A DNA stretch of 7,586 bases from Melaminivora alkalimesophila. GTDB lineage: Bacteria > Pseudomonadota > Gammaproteobacteria > Burkholderiales > Burkholderiaceae_C. The position numbers and the translations under genes were made by a program. The stretch covers positions 1 through 7,586 of the forward strand of contig NZ_ALEE01000811.1 of NCBI RefSeq assembly GCF_000282995.1, read 5' to 3'. This document shows, piece after piece, positions 1 through 6,679 of the stretch. How positions within the stretch are numbered: position 1 is the stretch's first letter; every line of letters begins with the position of its first letter. A model generated the notes under the pieces. That model was given only the letters and a program-made list of their open reading frames with translations. It was not told the origin of the DNA and searched no databases.

Positions 1-893
1 CGCTCCACCGGCCGCGTCGGGTCGCTGCACCATTCGCTCCAGCTGCCGGCAAACAGCGCGGTCGGCGGGTAGCCGGCGATCTCCATGGCCAGCAGGTTGG
101 GGATGGCGCTCACGCCGCTGCCGCACTGGTGCACCACGCTGCCCGGGTCGCGCCCGGCCAAGAGCGCGTCGAACTCCGCGCGCAGCTGCGCGGCCGGCTT
201 GAAGCGGCCATCGGGGCCCAGGTTCTCACCGAAGGGACGGTTGAGCGCGCCGGGGATGTGCCCGGCCACCGGGTCCAGCGGCTCGACCTCGCCGCGGTAG
301 CGCGCGGCGGCGCGCGCGTCGATCACCACCTGGCCGCCGCCCGACAGCCGGGCGTGGACCTCGTCCGCCCCCACCAGCCGGCGCAGTGGCTCGCCGAGGC
401 GGAAGTTGGTCTGGAAATGCGCCGGTTCATCGCCGCTTGCGACGGCGCCGCCGGCCGCCTTCCATGCCTGCAGCCCGCCGTCGAGCACGGCCACGGCGTC
501 GTGGCCGGCCCACTTGAGCATCCACCACAGGCGCCCGCAGTAGTTGGCGCCATTCCTGTCGTAGACCACCGCCTGCATGTCGTTGGCGAAGCCGACGGAG
601 GACAGCCAAGTCGCGAACCGTTCGCGGTTGGGCAGCGGGTGGCGCCCGCCCGAGCAGGGCGCGTCGGCCGCCCCGGCCACCAGCACGCCACCCGGGCCGG
701 GGGCACCATGGCGGGCGCTCAGGTGCTGGTCCAGGTCGGCATGGACGGCGCCGGGGATGTGCTCCTCGCGGTACAGCACTGCGCCGCGCGAGGGCGTCGC
801 CAGGTCGAAACTGCAGTCGAATACCATCAGGCGCTGGTGCTCGCGCATCAGCGCCTGCAGTTCGGGGGCGGAGATCAGCAGGGTGTAGGCCAT
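1..893 (-). CDS. sseA: 3-mercaptopyruvate sulfurtransferase (SseA-type, two rhodanese domains), 3' end cut by window edge
   Basis: Transfers sulfur from 3-mercaptopyruvate to thiol or cyanide acceptors, probably in the cytoplasm. The first 297 codons are visible. The N-terminal, inactive rhodanese domain covers roughly residues 5-150, with the 'HIPGAV' strand near 45-50 and a conserved RLWWMLKWAGH segment at 121-131. The C-terminal catalytic domain covers about 170-290, with 'IDAR' at 191-194, 'GHIPGALNRPF' at 211-221 and the active-site loop H-Q-C-G-S-G-V-S-A with Cys257. A CGSGV loop is the hallmark of mercaptopyruvate sulfurtransferases; thiosulfate rhodaneses have CRKGV. The protein usually ends just after the 'WSEWCSDPTRPVE' segment reached here, so only a few residues should be missing. 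The residue 61-88 linker is Gly/Pro/Ala-rich and longer than in E. coli SseA. The ATG at 893 begins the conserved domain, but its Shine-Dalgarno is poor. It lies 118 bp downstream of the DMT gene on the same strand. Confidence 0.9.
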   Translation of the reverse strand, partial: MAYTLLISAPELQALMREHQRLMVFDCSFDLATPSRGAVLYREEHIPGAVHADLDQHLSARHGAPGPGGVLVAGAADAPCSGGRHPLPNRERFATWLSSVGFANDMQAVVYDRNGANYCGRLWWMLKWAGHDAVAVLDGGLQAWKAAGGAVASGDEPAHFQTNFRLGEPLRRLVGADEVHARLSGGGQVVIDARAAARYRGEVEPLDPVAGHIPGALNRPFGENLGPDGRFKPAAQLRAEFDALLAGRDPGSVVHQCGSGVSAIPNLLAMEIAGYPPTALFAGSWSEWCSDPTRPVE

Positions 894-1011
894 GGTGGTG
901 TGCAAAAAGAGAAGCGCCGTCGGTGCGATGCACGCCATTGTGGCTGCGCCCGGGCCGCCCGCATGTCCGTGGATGCCGCATCCGCGGGGGTGGCGGCTCC
1001 TGCGCGCCTCT
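894..1011. other. Intergenic gap between the DMT transporter and sulfurtransferase genes
   Basis: This is a 118-bp GC-rich gap. The only structures seen are weak: a 4-bp GTGC/GCAC hairpin and a minus-strand T5 run (903-907) close to the sulfurtransferase start, too far from any stable stem to be a convincing terminator. No clear -35/-10 pair is visible on the minus strand. The sulfurtransferase may be read through from the DMT gene or have a promoter that I cannot recognise. Confidence 0.5.
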
Positions 1012-1914
1012 TCAGACCGGGCGCCCAACGGGGGTGCGTGCGCGCAGCACCGTGGCGCTGATGCCGCTGGCGACGATCAGCGCCATGCCGGCCCAGGCGA
1101 TGGGCGGCAGCTCGTCATCGAAGATCCAGATGCCGAGCAGGCTCGCGAAGACGATGCCCGAATACTGCAGATTGGCGACCACCAGGGTGGCGCGTGGTGT
1201 GGAGGCCCGCGCGTAGGCGAGCGTCATGCACAGCTGGCCGCCGGCCGCGAACAGCCCCAGCGGCAGCAGCCACAGCGCCGGCCAGCCGGGCCAGGGCGAG
1301 GCGCCGAACACCAGCATGGCCGCGCCGCCCGCGACGGCAGAGCCGAGCGCGAAGTAAAACACCGTGCGCGCCTCCGGCTCGCCCAGGCGCGACAGGGCCG
1401 AGACCTGCATGTAGGCCAGCGCGGCGCAAAAGCCCGAGAGCAGCCCGACCGTGCCGGCGAAGCCTTGCAGCCCCTCCGTGCTCGGGCGCAACATCAGCGC
1501 CACCCCCGCGAAGCCCGCGAGCACGGCCAGCACCAGCGGCACGTGCAGCGGCGGGCGCGGCTCCTGCGCGCTCGGGCGCCAGGCCAGCAGCGCGCCCCCC
1601 GTGAGGAAGGCGGCGATCCAGATGCTGCTCATGTAGTTGAGCGTGACGGCGCTGGGCAGCGGCAGGTGGGCGATGGCGTAGAACCACGCGCCCAGCGAGA
1701 TCACCCCCACCAGGCTGCGCCAGGCGTGCATGCCGGGGTAGCGCGTGCCCAGGGACGCGCCCTGGCGGCGTGCCAGCAGCGCCAGCAGCCCCATGCCCAG
1801 CAGACCGCGGTAGAACACCAGCTCGGCCGGCGAGAACCAGGCCGAGGCGATCTTCACGCACACCCCCATGCTGGCGAACAGGAACGCGGCCAGGACCATC
1901 CAGAGGGCTTGCAT
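1012..1914 (-). CDS. DMT-superfamily transporter with two EamA domains
   Basis: A 300-residue inner-membrane protein of the drug/metabolite transporter superfamily; the substrate cannot be told from sequence. About ten hydrophobic helices can be drawn, near residues 3-20, 32-48, 66-83, 89-110, 125-142, 151-172, 184-204, 213-233, 244-264 and 270-290. They form two EamA repeats of five helices joined around residue 145. Typical family features are the 'ELVFYRGLLG' segment at 31-40 (helix 2), the 'PLPSAVTLNY' stretch at 85-94 leading into helix 4, and its counterpart in repeat 2 at 'ARASTPRATLVVANLQY' (235-251). Length is normal. I chose the ATG at 1914 over an in-frame GTG at 1971, because the latter lies inside the upstream terminator and would add a charged, non-membrane N-terminus. 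No good Shine-Dalgarno precedes the ATG; the leader is pyrimidine-rich. Family confidence is high, function unknown. Confidence 0.9.
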   Translation of the reverse strand: MQALWMVLAAFLFASMGVCVKIASAWFSPAELVFYRGLLGMGLLALLARRQGASLGTRYPGMHAWRSLVGVISLGAWFYAIAHLPLPSAVTLNYMSSIWIAAFLTGGALLAWRPSAQEPRPPLHVPLVLAVLAGFAGVALMLRPSTEGLQGFAGTVGLLSGFCAALAYMQVSALSRLGEPEARTVFYFALGSAVAGGAAMLVFGASPWPGWPALWLLPLGLFAAGGQLCMTLAYARASTPRATLVVANLQYSGIVFASLLGIWIFDDELPPIAWAGMALIVASGISATVLRARTPVGRPV

Positions 1915-1941
1915 GGGAAGAGGGGGATGGAGTGCGGGATC

Positions 1942-1978
1942 AAAAAAGCTGCTGGCGCCTGCACGGGGCACCAGCAGC
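1942..1978 (-). terminator. Intrinsic terminator of the Rieske oxygenase gene
   Basis: On the minus strand, a 12-bp stem (GCTGCTGGTGCC paired with GGCGCCAGCAGC, with one G-U pair) encloses a 7-nt loop and is followed directly by six T's (1947-1942). The arms lie at 1967-1978 and 1948-1959. It is 38 bp beyond the stop codon of the oxygenase gene and points in its direction. The plus strand has no T-run after the hairpin, so it should work in one direction only. Confidence 0.85.
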
Positions 1979-2016
1979 CGGGGCCCCGGGCCGCCAGGGA
2001 GGGCGGTCCGGCGGGG

Positions 2017-3156
2017 TCACTTCGCCGGCACGGCCTCGCCCATCTTGCCGCGGTACCACTCGTGGAAGTGCTGCATGCCGTCTTCCATCGGGCTCTGGTA
2101 GGGGCCGACCTCGTTGTCGCCGCGCTCCATCAGCGCCTTGCGGCCGGCGTCCATGCGCTCGGCGATCTCGTCGTCCTCGATCGCCGTCTCCATGTAGGCG
2201 GCGCGCTGGGCCTCGACGAATTCGCGCTCGAAGGCGACGATCTCCTCGGGGTAATAGAACTCGACCAAATTCAGGGTCCGGTCCACGCTAATGGGGTGCA
2301 AGGTGGACACCGTGAGCACGTGCGGATACCACTCGACCATGATGTGCGGGTAGTAGGTCAGCCAGATGGCGCCGCGCTGCGGCAGCTCACCGCCCTGGTA
2401 GCGCAGCAGCACCTCGTGCCACTGCCTGTAGATGTCCGAGCCGGGCTGGGCGAAGGTCGGCGCCACGCCCACGGTCTGCACGGAAAACTCGCGCCCGAAC
2501 TCCCACTTCAGGTCGTCGCAGGTCACGAAGTTGCCGAGGCCCGGATGGAAGGGGCCGACGTGGTAGTCCTCGAGGTACACCTCGATGAAGGTCTTCCAGT
2601 TGTAGTTGCACTCGTGCAGCTCGACGTGGTCGAGCGCGTAGCCCTCGAAGGACAGGTCGTGCGCCGCCGCCATTCCGGCCAGGTCGGCGGCGATGTCGCG
2701 GCCGTTGTCCTCGAACAGCAGGCCGTTCCACTCGCGCAGCGGGTAGTTGTTCAGGTGCAGGCACGGGTCGTGCTTGAACTGGGGGGCGCCCAGCAGCTCG
2801 CCGCTGCTGGAGTAGGTCCAGCGGTGGATCGGGCAGACGATGTGGCCGCCGGCGTGGCCCTTGCCCTCGGCCTGCAGGTTGCCGCGTCCGCGCAGCATGA
2901 TGGCCTGCCGGTGGCGGCAGACGTTGGAGATCAGCTCCACGCCCCCCTGGGCGTTGCGCACCAGCGCGCGGCCCTCGCCTTCCTGCGGCAGGGCGTGGTA
3001 GCAGCCGGGCTCCGGCACGCTCAGCCCATGGCCCACGTAGCGCGGACCCTGGCGGAACAGGACGTCCAGCTCGCGCTGCAGCAGCGCCTCGGAGAAATAG
3101 CTGGACACGGGAAGTTGGCTTGCGGCCTGCTGCAGTCGAAGGCTCAAATCAGACAT
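2017..3156 (-). CDS. Rieske non-heme iron oxygenase, alpha subunit (aromatic ring-hydroxylating dioxygenase family), substrate unknown
   Basis: A 379-residue cytoplasmic oxygenase that should use O2 and electrons from a reductase to hydroxylate or demethylate an organic substrate. The N-terminal Rieske domain (about 35-150) has C80-x-H82 and C108-x2-H111 as [2Fe-2S] ligands. The H82-C108 gap is 25 residues, longer than the usual 15-17, and Gly-rich with extra His101 and His105. The C-terminal catalytic domain (about 170-379) has the iron motif E196-D-Y-H199-x4-H204. A third acidic ligand is probably Asp328 or Asp329 in the 'IEDDE' segment. Glu196 occupies the place of the bridging Asp of naphthalene dioxygenase; Glu here is also known in carnitine monooxygenase CntA. 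Start ATG 3156 is preferred: the frame stays open to 3312, but the extra residues lack family character, and an AGG lies about 10 nt upstream of the ATG. No beta subunit, ferredoxin or reductase gene is nearby. It diverges from xseB and ends at a strong terminator. Confidence 0.9.
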   Translation of the reverse strand: MSDLSLRLQQAASQLPVSSYFSEALLQRELDVLFRQGPRYVGHGLSVPEPGCYHALPQEGEGRALVRNAQGGVELISNVCRHRQAIMLRGRGNLQAEGKGHAGGHIVCPIHRWTYSSSGELLGAPQFKHDPCLHLNNYPLREWNGLLFEDNGRDIAADLAGMAAAHDLSFEGYALDHVELHECNYNWKTFIEVYLEDYHVGPFHPGLGNFVTCDDLKWEFGREFSVQTVGVAPTFAQPGSDIYRQWHEVLLRYQGGELPQRGAIWLTYYPHIMVEWYPHVLTVSTLHPISVDRTLNLVEFYYPEEIVAFEREFVEAQRAAYMETAIEDDEIAERMDAGRKALMERGDNEVGPYQSPMEDGMQHFHEWYRGKMGEAVPAK

Positions 3157-3191
3157 GGGGCGACCTGACTTAAAGACTCCCCACAGGGAGG

Positions 3192-3205
3192 GTGCGCGTG
3201 CGCAC
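3192..3205. repeat. Perfect inverted repeat GTGCGC-gt-GCGCAC in the oxygenase leader
   Basis: Two 6-bp arms (3192-3197 and 3200-3205) are separated by 2 bp, 36-49 bp upstream of the oxygenase ATG. It could be a small operator or an RNA hairpin in the leader. In DNA this GC-rich, alternating GC palindromes also arise by chance, so function is unproven. Confidence 0.4.
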
Positions 3206-3277
3206 GGGCGGGCGACAGAAACACGAAACCGGCCCAGAGCGCTTCTTGCCCCACAGCCGGTTGTCCTCAGGAAAGGG

Positions 3278-3283
3278 ATTATA
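3278..3283 (-). promoter_or_regulatory. Candidate -10 element for the Rieske gene
   Basis: The minus strand reads TATAAT, a perfect sigma-70 -10 hexamer, within the only AT-rich patch of the gap. It would give an untranslated leader of about 115 nt. No convincing TTGACA-like -35 lies 16-18 bp upstream, so an activator may be needed or the match may be fortuitous. Confidence 0.45.
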
Positions 3284-3388
3284 TTTGGTGGGGTTATTTC
3301 CTCGATGCCCATGCGTGTATTGGCCGGGGCGTGCCGGCCGGCGGGGGCGCGCCGCAGCGGGAGACGGTCCGCGACGGGCCCGAGCGCC

Positions 3389-3394
3389 TAAAAT
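3389..3394 (+). promoter_or_regulatory. Candidate -10 element for the xseB-ispA operon
   Basis: TAAAAT lies 43 bp before the xseB ATG, in an otherwise GC-rich stretch. 'CCTAAAATGG'-like sequences often precede genes in Burkholderiales (from memory). No good -35 hexamer is visible. Confidence 0.45.
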
Positions 3395-3437
3395 GGGCCG
3401 TTTCGACCCGCGCCCGTGCCGGCGCCCGCCCACCGAC

Positions 3438-3680
3438 ATGCCCCAGGCCGCCGCCCCTTCACCCACCCCGTCCGAGCCCGCCAGCTACGAAGCCGCGCTG
3501 CAGGAGCTCGAGCAGCTCGTCGCGCGCATCGAATCGGGCCAGTTGCCGCTGGACCATATGCTCGTCGGCTACCAGCGCGGCGCCTGGCTGCTGGAATTTT
3601 GCCGCGCCCGGCTGGAAGCCGTGCAGGAACAGATCAAGGTGCTCGACGAGGGCATCCTGCAGCCCTGGAACGAGCCGTGA
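3438..3680 (+). CDS. xseB: Exodeoxyribonuclease VII small subunit
   Basis: An 80-residue protein, the small subunit that assembles with XseA into exonuclease VII, which degrades single-stranded DNA to acid-soluble oligonucleotides in the cytoplasm. The family signature is clear: '[19 protein letters not shown]' at 16-34, then '[20 protein letters not shown]' at 36-55 and a second amphipathic helix with '[15 protein letters not shown]' at 58-72. This is the usual two-helix hairpin. The first 15 residues are a Pro/Ala-rich tail. The ATG at 3438 gives the normal family length; the frame stays open upstream to 3192, but that stretch is Arg/Gly/Pro-rich with no family character. No Shine-Dalgarno is obvious. 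Its TGA shares its A with the ATG of ispA (TGATG), which implies translational coupling. xseA is not in the window. Confidence 0.93.
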   Translation: MPQAAAPSPTPSEPASYEAALQELEQLVARIESGQLPLDHMLVGYQRGAWLLEFCRARLEAVQEQIKVLDEGILQPWNEP

Positions 3681-4582
3681 TGGCGGCGCGCCACCCGCAG
3701 GCCTTCGTGCCCGGCGCCTGGATGCAGGCGCAGCTGGCGCGCGTGGAACAGGCCCTGGACGCCGCACTGGGCGCCGACGACCCCGCCGACCTGGGCGAGG
3801 CGATGCGCTACGCGGTGCAGGGCGGCGGCAAGCGGCTGCGCCCGCTGCTGGTGCTGGCGGCCTGCGAGGCCGTCGGCGGGCACGAGGAAGCCGCCCTGCG
3901 GGCAGCCTGCGCGGTCGAGCTGATCCATGCCTATTCGCTGGTGCACGACGACATGCCCTGCATGGACAACGACGTGCTGCGCCGCGGCAAGCCGACGGTG
4001 CACGTGCGCTTCGGCGAGGCGCAGGCGCTGCTGGCCGGCGACGCGCTGCAGGCGCTGGCCTTCGAGCTGCTCACCCCCGAAGAGGGCGTGGCGTCGCCCG
4101 TGCAAGCCACGCTGTGCCGGCTGCTGGCGCGCGCCGCTGGTGCACGGGGCATGGCCGGGGGCCAGGCGATCGACCTGGCGCACGTCGGCCGCCCCATGGC
4201 CGAGTCCGAGCTGCGGCGCATGCACGCGCTCAAGACCGGCGCGCTGCTGCAGGCCAGCGTCGAGATGGGCGCGGCCTGCGGGATGCCCCCGGAGCCTGCA
4301 CGCGCCGCGCTCTCGCGCTATGGTGCCGCCATCGGCCTGGCCTTCCAGGTGGTGGACGACATCCTCGACGTGACGCAGGACTCGGCCACGCTGGGCAAGA
4401 CAGCCGGCAAGGACGCGGCGGCCGACAAGCCCACCTATGTGTCGCTGATGGGCCTGGAGGGTGCGCGCGCCCACGCCGCGGTGCTGCTGGCCGAGGCCCG
4501 CACGCAGCTGGCGGCCAGTGGCCTGGGCGATACCCGGGCCCTGGCGGCCCTGGCCGAGATGGTGGTGCATCGTTCGCACTGA
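3680..4582 (+). CDS. ispA: Farnesyl diphosphate synthase (type II, bacterial)
   Basis: A 300-residue cytoplasmic prenyltransferase that condenses DMAPP with two IPP to give FPP, the precursor of undecaprenyl, quinone side-chain and hopanoid-type isoprenoids. Visible motifs: GGGKRLRP at 48-55 (IPP binding), first Asp-rich motif D90-D-M-P-C-M-D96, K185-T186, F222-Q223, second Asp-rich motif D226-D-I-L-D230, and a GKTAGKD segment at 239-245. The two-residue insertion in the first Asp-rich motif together with aromatic Tyr85 five residues before it is the type II FPP synthase pattern, so a C15 product is expected, though the sequence alone cannot exclude C10 or C20. Length matches E. coli IspA (299). 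The start overlaps the xseB stop by one base; a weak GGAA lies about 10 nt upstream. It is co-directional with dxs, 86 bp downstream. Confidence 0.95.
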   Translation: MAARHPQAFVPGAWMQAQLARVEQALDAALGADDPADLGEAMRYAVQGGGKRLRPLLVLAACEAVGGHEEAALRAACAVELIHAYSLVHDDMPCMDNDVLRRGKPTVHVRFGEAQALLAGDALQALAFELLTPEEGVASPVQATLCRLLARAAGARGMAGGQAIDLAHVGRPMAESELRRMHALKTGALLQASVEMGAACGMPPEPARAALSRYGAAIGLAFQVVDDILDVTQDSATLGKTAGKDAAADKPTYVSLMGLEGARAHAAVLLAEARTQLAASGLGDTRALAALAEMVVHRSH

Positions 4583-4668
4583 GTGAGACCGGACCGGCCA
4601 GCGCGCCTTGCCGTGGCCACCCGCAGCCTCTGCCTGGCAGGGGCGACACGCCTTGGAAATTGGAGCCT
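4583..4668 (+). other. ispA-dxs gap with a GC-rich hairpin
   Basis: This 86-bp gap contains an 8-bp stem (4626-4633 paired with 4637-4644, one G-U pair, 3-nt loop) that ends 24 bp before the dxs start. No T-run follows, so it is not an intrinsic terminator. dxs is probably co-transcribed with ispA; no separate promoter is evident. Immediately before the ATG are GGAA (4655-4658) and GGAG (4662-4665). GGAG is only 3 nt from the start, which is tight. Confidence 0.5.
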
Positions 4669-6561
4669 ATGTCCACCACGTCCTATCCCTTGCTGGAACG
4701 CATCAACGACCCGGCCGAGCTGCGCCGGCTCTCGCGCGCCGAGCTGAAGCTGCTGGCGGGCGAGCTGCGCGCCTTCGTGCTGGAGAGCGTGTCCAGGACC
4801 GGCGGCCACCTGTCGTCCAACCTGGGCACGGTGGAGCTGACCATCGCCCTGCACGCGGTCTTCCACACTCCCGAGGACCGGCTGGTCTGGGACGTGGGCC
4901 ACCAGACCTATCCGCACAAGATTCTCACTGGCCGACGCGAGCGCATGGCGACGCTGCGCCAGCTCGGCGGCCTGTCGGGTTTCCCGCAGCGCAGCGAGAG
5001 CGAGTACGACACCTTCGGCACGGCGCACTCGTCGACCAGCATCTCCGCGGCCTTAGGGATGGCGCTGGCGGCGCGCCAGCAGGGCGTGGAGCGCCACTGC
5101 GTGGCCATCATCGGCGATGGCGCCATGACCGCCGGAATGGCCTTCGAGGCGCTGAACAACGCCGGCGTGGCCGACGCCAACCTGCTGGTGGTGCTCAACG
5201 ACAACGACATGAGCATCAGCCCGCCGGTGGGCGCGCTGAATCGCTACCTGGCGCAGCTGATGAGCGGCAACTTCTACACCCGCGCGCGCGACGTGGGCAA
5301 GAACGTGCTCAAGAACGTGCCGCCGCTGCTCGAACTGGCCAAGCGCCTGGAGCAGCAGGCCAAGGGCATGGTGGTGCCGGCGACCATGTTCGAGCAGTTC
5401 GGCTTCAACTACATCGGCCCCATCGACGGCCACGACCTGGACTCGCTGATCCCCACGCTGGAGAACATCAAGGACCTCAAGGGCCCGCAGTTCCTGCACG
5501 TGGTGACCAAGAAGGGCCAGGGCTACAAGCTCGCCGAGGCCGATCCGGTCGCCTACCACGGCCCGGGCAAGTTCGACCCGAAGATCGGCCTGGTCAAGCC
5601 GGCCACGCCGCCGAAGCCGACCTTCACGCAGGTCTTCGGCCAGTGGCTGTGCGACATGGCCGAGAAGGACCCGCGGCTGGTCGGCATCACGCCGGCCATG
5701 CGCGAGGGCTCCGGCATGGTGGAGTTCGAGAAGCGTTTCCCGGGCCGCTACTACGACGTGGGCATCGCCGAGCAGCATGCCGTGACCTTCGCCGCCGGCA
5801 TGGCCTGCGAGGGCGTCAAGCCCGTGGTGGCGATCTACTCGACCTTCCTGCAGCGCGCCTACGACCAGCTGATCCACGACGTCGCCCTGCAGAACCTGCC
5901 GGTGGTCTTCGCGCTCGACCGCGCCGGCCTGGTGGGCGCGGACGGCGCCACGCACGCCGGTGCCTACGACATTCCGTTCGTGCGCTGCATTCCCAACATG
6001 GCCATGGCCTGCCCGGCCGACGAGCGCGAGTGCCGCCAGCTGCTCACCACCGCCTATGAGCAGAATCACCCCGTGGCCGTGCGCTACCCGCGCGGCAGCG
6101 GCGTCGGGGTCGCTCCGCTGGAGGGTTTGGAAGGACTGCCCTACGGCCGCGGCGAGGTGCGCCGTGAAGGCCGGCGCGTTGCCATCCTGGCCTTCGGCAC
6201 GCTGCTCTACCCGGCGCTGCAGGCGGCCGAGCGGCTGGATGCGACGGTCGCCAACATGCGCTGGGCCAAGCCGCTCGATGCCGAGCTGCTGCTGCGCCTG
6301 GCGCGCACCCACGAGGCGCTGGTGACCGTGGAAGAGGGCGCCGTCATGGGCGGCGCGGGCAGCGCCGTCTGCGAGGCGCTGAATGCGGCGGGCATCACGC
6401 TGCCGGTGCTGCAGCTCGGCCTGCCCGACGTGTTCATCGAGCACGGCGACCCGGCGCGGCTGCTGGCGATGCAGGGGCTGGATGCGGCCGGCATCGAAGG
6501 CTCGATCCGCGGGCGCTTCGGCTCGGGATCGGTGACCGCGCCCGGGCGCGCGGCGGCCTGA
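4669..6561 (+). CDS. dxs: 1-deoxy-D-xylulose-5-phosphate synthase
   Basis: A 630-residue cytoplasmic thiamine-diphosphate enzyme that joins pyruvate and glyceraldehyde 3-phosphate to make DXP, the entry step of the MEP isoprenoid pathway and of thiamine/pyridoxal synthesis. All hallmarks are present with a constant two-residue offset from E. coli Dxs: '[17 protein letters not shown]' at 42-58 with His47; '[15 protein letters not shown]' at 116-130 with His120; the ThDP/Mg motif G149-D-G151 through N179; '[12 protein letters not shown]' at 245-256; the catalytic '[15 protein letters not shown]' at 363-377 with Glu368; '[10 protein letters not shown]' at 391-400 with Arg396; and 'GADGATHAG' at 423-431. 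The C-terminal transketolase domain is intact. Length is typical (E. coli 620), with a short Gly/Ser/Ala tail. The same frame stays open far upstream, but that region is a shadow of ispA and xseB. Transcription is probably from the xseB promoter. Confidence 0.97.
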   Translation: MSTTSYPLLERINDPAELRRLSRAELKLLAGELRAFVLESVSRTGGHLSSNLGTVELTIALHAVFHTPEDRLVWDVGHQTYPHKILTGRRERMATLRQLGGLSGFPQRSESEYDTFGTAHSSTSISAALGMALAARQQGVERHCVAIIGDGAMTAGMAFEALNNAGVADANLLVVLNDNDMSISPPVGALNRYLAQLMSGNFYTRARDVGKNVLKNVPPLLELAKRLEQQAKGMVVPATMFEQFGFNYIGPIDGHDLDSLIPTLENIKDLKGPQFLHVVTKKGQGYKLAEADPVAYHGPGKFDPKIGLVKPATPPKPTFTQVFGQWLCDMAEKDPRLVGITPAMREGSGMVEFEKRFPGRYYDVGIAEQHAVTFAAGMACEGVKPVVAIYSTFLQRAYDQLIHDVALQNLPVVFALDRAGLVGADGATHAGAYDIPFVRCIPNMAMACPADERECRQLLTTAYEQNHPVAVRYPRGSGVGVAPLEGLEGLPYGRGEVRREGRRVAILAFGTLLYPALQAAERLDATVANMRWAKPLDAELLLRLARTHEALVTVEEGAVMGGAGSAVCEALNAAGITLPVLQLGLPDVFIEHGDPARLLAMQGLDAAGIEGSIRGRFGSGSVTAPGRAAA

Positions 6562-6634
6562 GGAGCCTGGGCGCTGTTGTTTGTGCGCACCGCACGGCGC
6601 TTGCAGCGCAAACAAATGGCAATTGCGCAGCTTT

Positions 6635-6674
6635 CGAGGGGAAACACGTAAGGACCCCGTACTGCTCGGTTTTT
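6635..6674 (+). terminator. Weak candidate terminator after dxs
   Basis: CGAGGGG (6635-6641) can pair with CCC (6656-6658) and CTCG (6665-6668) around a 6-nt bulge, followed by G and TTTTT (6670-6674). The stem is interrupted and the loop long, so efficiency should be poor. This is an uncertain call. Confidence 0.25.
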
Positions 6675-6679
6675 ACAAT
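6674..6679 (+). promoter_or_regulatory. Candidate -10 element for the TRAP receptor gene
   Basis: TACAAT matches the sigma-70 -10 consensus in 5 of 6 positions, inside a local AT-rich patch (TTTTTACAATTTG). It would give an 80-nt leader. No good -35 is seen at the proper spacing. Confidence 0.4.

Larger units (their letters stand above)
3157..3437. promoter_or_regulatory. Divergent intergenic region between the Rieske gene and the xseB operon
   Basis: A 281-bp gap between two divergent starts must hold promoters for both directions. It is GC-rich at the flanks with a distinctly AT-rich core at about 3271-3300. I see a minus-strand TATAAT (3283-3278), a plus-strand TAAAAT (3389-3394) and a perfect inverted repeat at 3192-3205. 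The open frames crossing it have no recognisable protein character. Confidence 0.7.

Noticed and set aside
961..985. Small palindrome GGATGCCGCATCC between the DMT and sulfurtransferase genes as a terminator
   Set aside because: The stem is only 5 bp with a 3-nt loop and no T-run follows on either strand.
129..1061. A 310-codon plus-strand open frame opposite the sulfurtransferase gene
   Set aside because: It is antisense to an intact rhodanese-domain protein with a catalytic CGSGV loop, and its composition is typical of GC-driven shadow frames.
1915..1971. GTG start at 1971 extending the DMT transporter by 19 residues
   Set aside because: The extension is encoded by the terminator hairpin and T-run of the upstream gene and precedes the first transmembrane helix with no family similarity.
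892..3168. A 758-codon plus-strand open frame antisense to the DMT and Rieske genes
   Set aside because: Its composition is Arg/Ala/Gln/His-rich without domains, and it is antisense to two clear protein genes. High G+C produces such stop-free frames.
3157..3312. N-terminal extension of the Rieske protein by 52 residues
   Set aside because: It spans the likely promoter (-10 at 3283-3278) and has no conserved character; ATG 3156 has a better-placed AGG.
3331..4668. In-frame upstream extension of dxs that would make a 1076-residue fusion
   Set aside because: The stretch is an Arg/Pro/Gly-rich shadow of xseB and ispA in another frame; dxs starts with normal family sequence at 4669.
5053..6615. 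A 520-codon minus-strand open frame opposite dxs
   Set aside because: It is low-complexity, His/Gln/Arg/Ala-rich antisense of a highly conserved gene, with no motifs of its own.
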